In this document: piece by piece, positions 6,219-11,126 of the stretch
Layout of the letters: every line of letters starts with the position of its first letter
How positions within the stretch are numbered: the first letter of the stretch is position 1
DNA from: JAVBLG01 sp031553655
Lineage (GTDB): Bacteria; Desulfobacterota; Desulfovibrionia; Desulfovibrionales; Desulfovibrionaceae
DNA: 11,126 nucleotides
Reading direction: 5' to 3'
NCBI GenBank assembly: GCA_031553655.1
Contig: JAVBLG010000042.1
Span: 1-11,126 of the forward strand
Notes under the pieces: model-generated
Database searches by the model: none
Told to the model about the DNA's origin: nothing
What the model saw: the letters and a program-made list of their open reading frames with translations, nothing else
Program-made: the position numbers and the translations under genes

Positions 6219-6361
6219 CGATGCGGCGCTGTGCGGCGGCCATATGATTCCGAGCCGCCGGTGAAGGGCGGCGCAGGACAATCGGACTCGAGTTGAAAAA
6301 ATCAGCTTTGAGTCGTTGATTAAATTATAAAATTTAAGCAGATTAAATTACAGGCTGTACC
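6219..6361 (+). promoter_or_regulatory. Upstream region of the carbamoyltransferase gene
   Basis: No gene is seen. GCCGCC at 6254-6259 can pair with GGCGGC downstream (6267-6272, loop of 7) or with GGCGGC upstream (6235-6240), giving two mutually exclusive hairpins. From about 6293 the DNA turns very AT-rich, with TTGAAA (6293-6298), TTGAGT (6308-6313) and TATAAA (6326-6331). None of these pairs has ideal promoter spacing (27 and 12 bases). AGG at 6352-6354 is a modest ribosome binding site 7 bases before the ATG at 6362. The gene may have its own promoter here. Confidence 0.4.
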
Positions 6362-8230
6362 ATGCCAAAATATATCATAGGCCTGTCGGCCTATTATCAC
6401 GACAGCGCCGCCGCCATACTGAAAGACGGCCGAATTCTGGCCGCCGCCCACGAAGAACGCTTTACTCGCAAAAAACACGATGCGGGTTTTCCGGCCCATG
6501 CTCTGGCCTATGTGTTGGAAGAGGCGGGCATAAGCTTGGCCGATGCCGAAGCCATAGCCTTTTACGACAAACCCTTCCTGAAATTCGAACGTCTGCTCGA
6601 AACCTATCACGCTTTTGTACCGCGCGGGCTTAAAAGTTTTCTTGCGGCCATGCCTGTGTGGATTAAAGAGAAGCTTTTCATGCGCGGAATGCTGGCCAGA
6701 GAAATGGCCGCTTTTTTGAACGGCCGGGCTATGCCCCCTGTATATTTTCCCGAGCATCACCTTTCACATGCGGCCTCGGCCTTTTATCCCTCGCCCTTTG
6801 AAGACAGCGCAGTGCTGACCATTGACGGCGTGGGCGAATGGACAACAACCTCCATAGGCCACGGTAAAGGTGACAAATATTCCGTTCTGCGCGAAATTCA
6901 TTTTCCACATTCCATAGGGCTGCTGTATTCGGCGGTTACCGCCTACTGTGGCTTCAAGGTCAACAGCGGCGAATATAAACTGATGGGCCTGGCCCCTTAC
7001 GGCAACCCCGATTCTCCCCAGACCAGGGAACTTGAGGAAAAAATGCGCCGCGAGCTTGTGGATATTCGTCCTGACGGCTCCTATGTGCTGAATATGGATT
7101 ATTTTGAATACGCCACCGGGCTGCGCATGTATGACGAGGAAAAGTGGACAAAGCTTTTCGGCTTTGGACCGCGCGCGGCTGAAAGCGACGCCCTCGGGCA
7201 GCATTATATGGACATGGCTCTGGCCGTGCAACGCATCACCGAAGATATGGTGCTGCTCCTGGCGCGCACCGCCAGGGAACTTACCGGCAGCGCTAATCTG
7301 TGTATGGCCGGAGGTGTGGCCCTTAACTGCGTTGCTAACGGTAAGCTGTTGAAGAGCGGCATTTTTGACAAAATATGGATTCAGCCCGCTGCCGGTGACG
7401 CCGGTGGCGCGTTGGGCGCGGCTTTGGCTCTGCATCATATCGGTCTTGGAAACACTCGCGTTCCGGCTGAAAAGCGCGACTCCATGCGCGGTTCCTATCT
7501 CGGTCCCGATTTCGGCCCCGATGAAGTACGCCGCGCCTGCCGCCGCTTCAATGCCGCAAGCCGTCATATGGACGACTTTGACGCGCTTTGCTCCGAAGTT
7601 GCCGAACTGTTAGCGGCCGGAAATGTGGTGGGCTGGTTCCAGGGGCGCATGGAATACGGGCCGCGCGCACTGGGCAACCGCAGCATTCTGGGTGACCCGC
7701 GCAGCCCAGAAATGCAGAAAACCCTTAACTTGAAAATTAAATATCGCGAAGGATTCAGGCCTTTTGCTCCTTCAGTACTGGAAGAGGCCACTTCCAGAAT
7801 GTTCGATATTGATGAGCCTTCGCCCTATATGCTGCTGGTGGCCCCGGTGGCGGAAAAAGAACGTATTCCCCTGCCGGAGAACTATCACGAAATGCCGCTT
7901 ATGGAGCGCCTGTACCGACTACGCTCAAGCGTGCCGGCCATAACGCATGTGGATTACTCCGCGCGAATTCAGAGTGTTTCCAAAGATACCAATCCGCGCT
8001 ATTGGCAACTTATAAAAACTTTTGACGAAAAATATAACTGCCCTCTGCTGGTCAACACCAGCTTCAACGTGCGTGGGGAGCCCATAGTGTGTACCCCTGA
8101 AGACGCCTATGCTTGCTTTATGCGCACAGAAATGGATTATCTTGTGCTTGGCGATTACATTCTAGCCAAAAAGGAACAGCCGGTCTGGAACGAGAGTGAA
8201 GATTGGCGGAGCAAGTATCAGTTGGATTAA
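6362..8230 (+). CDS. O-carbamoyltransferase, NodU/CmcH/TobZ family
   Basis: A 622-residue cytoplasmic enzyme, full length for the family. Family members make carbamoyl-adenylate from carbamoyl phosphate and ATP and transfer the carbamoyl group to a hydroxyl. The N-terminal Kae1-like domain shows GLSAYYHDSAAAIL (7-20), EERFTRKKHD (31-40), the metal-binding HxxxH in EHHLSHAASAFYPS (131-144, H132 and H136), IDGVGEW (154-160, D155), GEYKLMGLAPYG (203-214), MAGGVALNCVANGKL (315-329) and AAGDAGGALGAAL (343-355, D346). The C-terminal YrdC-like part shows EYGPRALGNRSILGDPRSP (431-449), REGFRPFAPSVLEE (462-475) and VNTSFNVRGEPIVCTPEDA (564-582). The residue roles are by analogy with TobZ. SxtJ and DUF5989 genes lie upstream and an SGNH hydrolase gene downstream. 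The acceptor, whether sugar, lipid or metabolite, cannot be told. Confidence 0.95.
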   Translation: MPKYIIGLSAYYHDSAAAILKDGRILAAAHEERFTRKKHDAGFPAHALAYVLEEAGISLADAEAIAFYDKPFLKFERLLETYHAFVPRGLKSFLAAMPVWIKEKLFMRGMLAREMAAFLNGRAMPPVYFPEHHLSHAASAFYPSPFEDSAVLTIDGVGEWTTTSIGHGKGDKYSVLREIHFPHSIGLLYSAVTAYCGFKVNSGEYKLMGLAPYGNPDSPQTRELEEKMRRELVDIRPDGSYVLNMDYFEYATGLRMYDEEKWTKLFGFGPRAAESDALGQHYMDMALAVQRITEDMVLLLARTARELTGSANLCMAGGVALNCVANGKLLKSGIFDKIWIQPAAGDAGGALGAALALHHIGLGNTRVPAEKRDSMRGSYLGPDFGPDEVRRACRRFNAASRHMDDFDALCSEVAELLAAGNVVGWFQGRMEYGPRALGNRSILGDPRSPEMQKTLNLKIKYREGFRPFAPSVLEEATSRMFDIDEPSPYMLLVAPVAEKERIPLPENYHEMPLMERLYRLRSSVPAITHVDYSARIQSVSKDTNPRYWQLIKTFDEKYNCPLLVNTSFNVRGEPIVCTPEDAYACFMRTEMDYLVLGDYILAKKEQPVWNESEDWRSKYQLD

Positions 8231-8250
8231 GCACCCCTTAGATGGTCGAG

Positions 8251-8280
8251 TGACGGCCCTGCCAAAGCGGGGCCGTTTAA
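8251..8280 (+). terminator. Probable Rho-independent terminator after the carbamoyltransferase gene
   Basis: ACGGCCC (8253-8259) pairs with GGGCCGT (8270-8276) across a 10-base loop, followed at once by TTTAAATTTAT. It lies 22 bases after the stop codon and about 40 before the SGNH gene. The same stem, TGACGGCCC...GGGCCGT, occurs in the hairpin at 6186-6218. It would at least reduce read-through into the next gene. Confidence 0.55.
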
Positions 8281-8315
8281 ATTTATGTCTGTTTTTTAAG
8301 GAATAAAGCCGCATT

Positions 8316-9476
8316 ATGAAAATATTCCGTAAAGTGGTAGGCATACTTTGCCTGGTTTTGCCCCTGATTTTTGTTGGGGCGTTGTTTAAGGGCAACTCCG
8401 AGTTGCGTGCCTATTTGCCGTTGATCCCGCCTCTGTGGCTTGCCGTGGTGGCCATGCTCGTAGAAAAAGTTTCCTTGCGGGTGCTGTTCATATGCCTTTG
8501 CTGCGTGTGCTCGACCCTGGTGTTTGCCAACTACTGGTACGGCAAACACAAGCCCGAGGAATTCAGAACAGTGGTCACCGGAAGCATCGCTACTGATTAT
8601 TACGTTCCCGATCCAGTGCGCGGCTATTGGTCCAGACCTAATGTCAGCGTCAAAGCCCATGCCGAATGTGGCGGTGAAGAAGTGTACGATGTTACCTACA
8701 GCACCGACGCCAGGGGCCGCCGGGTGAGTTTTCCCTCAATCGACGCCAGGGAAGCTGTGATTATTTTCGGTGATTCTTACGCCAGGGGCGAAGGACTAAA
8801 CGATAATCAAACCTGGGCCTGGCTGCTGGGCGAAGCCTCGCACGGCCGCTATCAGGTTTTCAATTACTCTTTCCACGGATACGGCCCGCACCAAACCCTG
8901 GCTCTGCTCGAACACGGCCTTGATGAGGATTTGTCTAAATACAAGAAACTTACTTTTATATACAACCTGATCGGCTCGCATGTGCGCCGCTCGGCCGGGC
9001 TTGGCCGCTGGGACGCCGAAGGGCCGCATTATGTGTTGGAAGACGGCAAATTGTATCGCGGCGGCACCTTTAAAGACCGCACCCAAGAGGAGTTCGACGC
9101 AGTGGACACCGGCACGTCCAACCATTTTTTGGCCGATTTGTTGCGCCAGTCCCCCTTGTGGGTACGAGTACATGACGCCTATGCGGATCGCTTCGGTTAT
9201 CGCGCCAAATTGCTGACCAGCATCCTTGCCCACTCCTTTGAAATTATCAAGGCCAAGTGGCCGGGCAGCCGCATGATCGTTGTGGCCTGGCCCGGCTCGG
9301 ACGGATTGGCTCTGCCCCTGACCAAAGAAGGCGTTGTTGTGGCCAAGGTTGAACCATGGCTGCCCAATTATTCGGAAAACGAATACCATTACAGATATCA
9401 GTGCGACCGCCACCCCAACCCCAAAGCCGCCGCGCTCGTGGCTGACGGGCTTTTGCGGTTGCTTGACAATAACTAA
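8316..9476 (+). CDS. Membrane-anchored SGNH/GDSL-like hydrolase or acyltransferase
   Basis: A 386-residue protein with three hydrophobic segments at about 7-24, 34-50 and 53-72, then a soluble domain. Basic residues (K2, R5, K6; K51, R55) predict a cytoplasmic N-terminus and therefore a periplasmic catalytic domain. SGNH blocks: FGDSYARGEGL (151-161) with nucleophile S154, NYSFHGYGPHQ (183-193) carrying the Gly and Asn positions, and CDRHPNPKAAALVADGL (363-379) with D364 and H366. Family members remove or transfer acyl groups such as acetate on sugars and lipids. The best Shine-Dalgarno, AAGGA, is about 14 bases from the ATG at 8316, which is unusually far. No other start lies nearby in frame. 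The gene follows the carbamoyltransferase and precedes a TauE/SafE gene by 19 bp. A role in finishing the carbamoylated product is inferred from context only. Confidence 0.8.
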   Translation: MKIFRKVVGILCLVLPLIFVGALFKGNSELRAYLPLIPPLWLAVVAMLVEKVSLRVLFICLCCVCSTLVFANYWYGKHKPEEFRTVVTGSIATDYYVPDPVRGYWSRPNVSVKAHAECGGEEVYDVTYSTDARGRRVSFPSIDAREAVIIFGDSYARGEGLNDNQTWAWLLGEASHGRYQVFNYSFHGYGPHQTLALLEHGLDEDLSKYKKLTFIYNLIGSHVRRSAGLGRWDAEGPHYVLEDGKLYRGGTFKDRTQEEFDAVDTGTSNHFLADLLRQSPLWVRVHDAYADRFGYRAKLLTSILAHSFEIIKAKWPGSRMIVVAWPGSDGLALPLTKEGVVVAKVEPWLPNYSENEYHYRYQCDRHPNPKAAALVADGLLRLLDNN

Positions 9477-9495
9477 AATAAGGAAACTTGGAGCC

Positions 9496-10248
9496 ATGCT
9501 TACAACCATAACCATCTGCTGCCTGGGCATGCTCGTGGCCGGCTTTGTGGACAGCATCGCCGGCGGCGGCGGACTCATATCCATGCCCATAGTTCTGCTC
9601 TCCGGTGTAAGTCCGCATGTGGCTCTGGGGTCAAGCAAGTTCGCCACAACCATGGGTACGGGATTGGCCCTGTTTAACTTCGCCCGCAGCAATCTGGTTA
9701 TGTGGCGTTTCGCCGCCATAGGCATAGCCTTTGCCCTGATTGGCGCTTATACCGGTTCTGTCATCGCTCTGCACCTTTCCCCCGATATTATGGGCAAGGT
9801 TATTGTGGCTCTGCTGCCCGTGGGCATACTTGCGACACTTGTGCCCAAGAAAGAGCGCGCTGTTCAGGATGCGCAGCTTACGCGCGCACAATTCTGGATT
9901 TATGTGCCGCTGGTTACTTTTATCATAGGGCTTTACGACGGATTCTTCGGCCCCGGAGCCGGAAGCTTTTACATCCTGGCCTTCCATTGGGTGCTGCGCA
10001 TGGATCTTTTGAAAGCCTCGGCCACGTCCAAAGTATTCAATCTGGCCTCCAATGTGGGCGCGTTGGTGGGCTTTCTCATTGGCGGCAAAGTGTGGTTCAT
10101 GTTGGCTCTGCCTATGGCCGCCGCCAACATGGTGGGCAACTGGTTCGGCAGCCGCATGGCTGTGCGCTTTGGGGCCTCCATGGTGCGCAAGGTGCTTGGC
10201 GTGTCGTTGGGATTACTGTTTGTCACCCTGGTATTCAAGTATTTTTAG
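9496..10248 (+). CDS. TauE/SafE (TSUP) family sulfite/sulfoacetate-type exporter
   Basis: A 250-residue inner-membrane protein with about eight helices, typical length for the family. The family moves sulfite, sulfoacetate, sulfonates or other small anions. The two internal repeats are visible: GMLVAGFVDSIAGGGGLISM (11-30) and IIGLYDGFFGPGAGSFYI (143-160). Each is followed by a Gly/Ala-rich helix with Ser-Ser or Ser-Lys (GSSKFATT, 45-52; ATSKVFNLASNVGAL, 176-190). The frame stays open back to 9334, but that extension overlaps the SGNH gene and is not membrane-like, so I chose the ATG at 9496. AAGGA lies 11 bases upstream. It follows SGNH by 19 bp and precedes the EamA gene by 15 bp, so the three are probably one transcript. 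The substrate is not determined. Confidence 0.9.
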   Translation: MLTTITICCLGMLVAGFVDSIAGGGGLISMPIVLLSGVSPHVALGSSKFATTMGTGLALFNFARSNLVMWRFAAIGIAFALIGAYTGSVIALHLSPDIMGKVIVALLPVGILATLVPKKERAVQDAQLTRAQFWIYVPLVTFIIGLYDGFFGPGAGSFYILAFHWVLRMDLLKASATSKVFNLASNVGALVGFLIGGKVWFMLALPMAAANMVGNWFGSRMAVRFGASMVRKVLGVSLGLLFVTLVFKYF

Positions 10249-10263
10249 GTAACGGAAATCACC

Positions 10264-11103
10264 ATGTCGCCTGAAGTCGTAGGGGCGGTCCTGCTGGCTG
10301 CCGTATTGCACGCCGCCTGGAACGCCATAATAAAAGGTGGAAGCGAAAAACTCTTCGAGGCCGTGCTCAAAACCATGGGCGGCGGTGTGGCCGTTGTTTT
10401 CATTTTGCCCTTCATGCCGCTGCCCGCCAAAGAGAGCTGGCCTCTGCTGGCGACTTCGTGCTCGGTGCACATCCTTTACTACACTTTTCTTGGTTTGGCC
10501 TATCGTCATTCGGATATGACCTGCGCCTATACCATAATGCGCGGTTCGGCTCCGCTTCTCACCGCATTGGCTATGACCATTTTTATGGGAGTGCCCCTGA
10601 CTGGCGCGGGTTGGGCCGGAATTCTCTGTATTTCCCTGGGAATTTTTGTGCTTACTTTCGACTCGCTGAAACACTGCGGCTTCAGCGCCCGAGGCCTTCT
10701 GGCCGCCCTGGGCACTTCTCTGGTGATTTGCTGTTACACTCTGGCCGACGGCTACGGCGCCAGGTCCAGCGGTAATGCTGTAAGCTATACTCTGTGGCTT
10801 TTTTTTGTTAACGCCTTTCCCATGACCATAGCACTCAATTTTCTGTACGGGCGGCGCTTTCGTGACTACGCGCGCCTGCGTTGGCGCTTCGGGCTCCTCG
10901 GGGGCGTGTGCAGCTTCGGTTCTTATGCCGTAGCCATATGGGCCATGACCAAAGCCCCCATTGCCATGGTGGCGGCCCTGCGTGAAACTTCGGTGATTTT
11001 CGGCATGCTTATGGCCGTATTCATTCTCAAGGAAAAATTCACCATGCCTCGTTCCATGGCTGTTTTGCTGGTGGCCTGCGGCACTATTGTGATGAGGTTT
11101 TGA
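10264..11103 (+). CDS. EamA-type DMT superfamily transporter
   Basis: A 279-residue inner-membrane protein with about ten helices in two EamA repeats (roughly 5-135 and 143-278). The drug/metabolite transporter superfamily mostly exports amino acids, nucleotide-related metabolites or drugs. The repeats are seen in AVLHAAWNAIIKGG (13-26), AYTIMRGSAPLLTALAMTIF (88-107) and, in the second half, KAPIAMVAALRETSVIFGML (around 230-249) followed by ILKEKF. The HAAWNAIIK start is common in a group of uncharacterised EamA proteins. GGA is 7 bases before the ATG, and the TauE/SafE stop is 15 bp upstream. The TGA stop at 11101-11103 is only three bases before the poly-G contig end. The protein looks complete, but the exact C-terminus should be treated with some caution. 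No substrate can be assigned. Confidence 0.87.
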   Translation: MSPEVVGAVLLAAVLHAAWNAIIKGGSEKLFEAVLKTMGGGVAVVFILPFMPLPAKESWPLLATSCSVHILYYTFLGLAYRHSDMTCAYTIMRGSAPLLTALAMTIFMGVPLTGAGWAGILCISLGIFVLTFDSLKHCGFSARGLLAALGTSLVICCYTLADGYGARSSGNAVSYTLWLFFVNAFPMTIALNFLYGRRFRDYARLRWRFGLLGGVCSFGSYAVAIWAMTKAPIAMVAALRETSVIFGMLMAVFILKEKFTMPRSMAVLLVACGTIVMRF

Positions 11104-11126
11104 GGCGGGGGGGGGGGGGGGGGGGG
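11104..11126. other. Poly-G contig end
   Basis: After GGC the last 20 bases (11107-11126) are all G. With the poly-C at the other end, both ends read outward as poly-G, a symmetry expected from poly-G read tails carried into an assembly and not from biology. Confidence 0.8.

Noticed and set aside
6764..7567. Minus-strand open frame of 267 codons opposite the carbamoyltransferase
   Set aside because: It lies wholly within a full-length enzyme gene with family motifs throughout.
5610..8230. Saxitoxin-type toxin biosynthesis, because of SxtJ
   Set aside because: SxtJ is only a family name here. None of the core toxin genes, such as an sxtA-like PKS, is present, and the same trio occurs widely in unrelated bacteria.
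9334..9495. N-terminal extension of the TauE/SafE protein
   Set aside because: The extra 54 codons overlap the end of the SGNH gene in another frame and are Pro/Thr-rich and not membrane-like. The ATG at 9496 gives the usual family length.
8796..9725. Minus-strand open frame of 309 codons opposite the SGNH and TauE/SafE genes
   Set aside because: It spans two well-supported genes on the other strand, and its translation looks like composition-driven antisense.
11107..11126. Telomere-like or G-quadruplex element at the contig end
   Set aside because: It is a pure homopolymer at the very edge, mirrored at the other end, which fits sequencing poly-G better than a biological repeat.
1..11126. 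CRISPR array, tRNA, rRNA, IS element or prophage
   Set aside because: I saw no spaced direct repeats, cloverleaf, rRNA-like stretch, transposase or phage gene in the window.

Overview
The window looks like a complete short contig from a bacterial chromosome. It is moderately GC-rich and densely packed with ordinary genes, with no phage, IS, CRISPR, rRNA or tRNA signature. No marker gene fixes the taxonomy. A lactate-permease-family protein, an Fsr-type exporter, a TauE/SafE exporter, a bacterial acyl-ACP thioesterase and a carbamoyltransferase/SxtJ/DUF5989 cluster would fit a Gram-negative anaerobe such as a Desulfovibrionaceae member, but that is inference only. Both ends run into poly-G when read outward (poly-C at 1-32, poly-G at 11107-11126), which looks like a sequencing or assembly artefact rather than genome.

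Layout. (1) 57-1481, minus: a 14-TM DHA2-type MFS exporter resembling MdtD. (2) 1482-1629: a divergent promoter region with an operator-like palindrome. (3) 1630-3995, plus: a divergent lactate-permease-family transporter, then 17 bp later an acyl-ACP thioesterase. (4) 4050-5273, minus and convergent with the previous pair: an Fsr (fosmidomycin-resistance type) MFS exporter. (5) 5274-5609: a divergent, mostly non-coding region with candidate promoters for both directions. (6) 5610-9476, plus: a small SxtJ-family membrane protein, a 49-aa DUF5989 protein, a NodU/CmcH-type O-carbamoyltransferase, and a membrane-anchored SGNH/GDSL hydrolase. (7) 9496-11103, plus: a TauE/SafE exporter and an EamA-type DMT transporter, closely spaced behind the SGNH gene.

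How the genes may work together. Five of ten genes are transporters, mostly of exporter families. The most interesting unit is SxtJ - DUF5989 - carbamoyltransferase - SGNH hydrolase. SxtJ and DUF5989 proteins are known as small membrane companions of O-carbamoyltransferases and have no established function. With a predicted periplasmic SGNH enzyme, the set may modify an envelope glycan, lipid or secreted small molecule by carbamoylation, and perhaps by acyl transfer or removal.

In the non-coding DNA the clearest structure is a 35-bp stem-loop element present twice, directly after fsr and after the DUF5989 gene. In each case its first two bases are the AG of the gene's TAG stop codon. A second hairpin type sharing the stem TGACGGCCC/GGGCCGT lies downstream of both the DUF5989 gene and the carbamoyltransferase gene.
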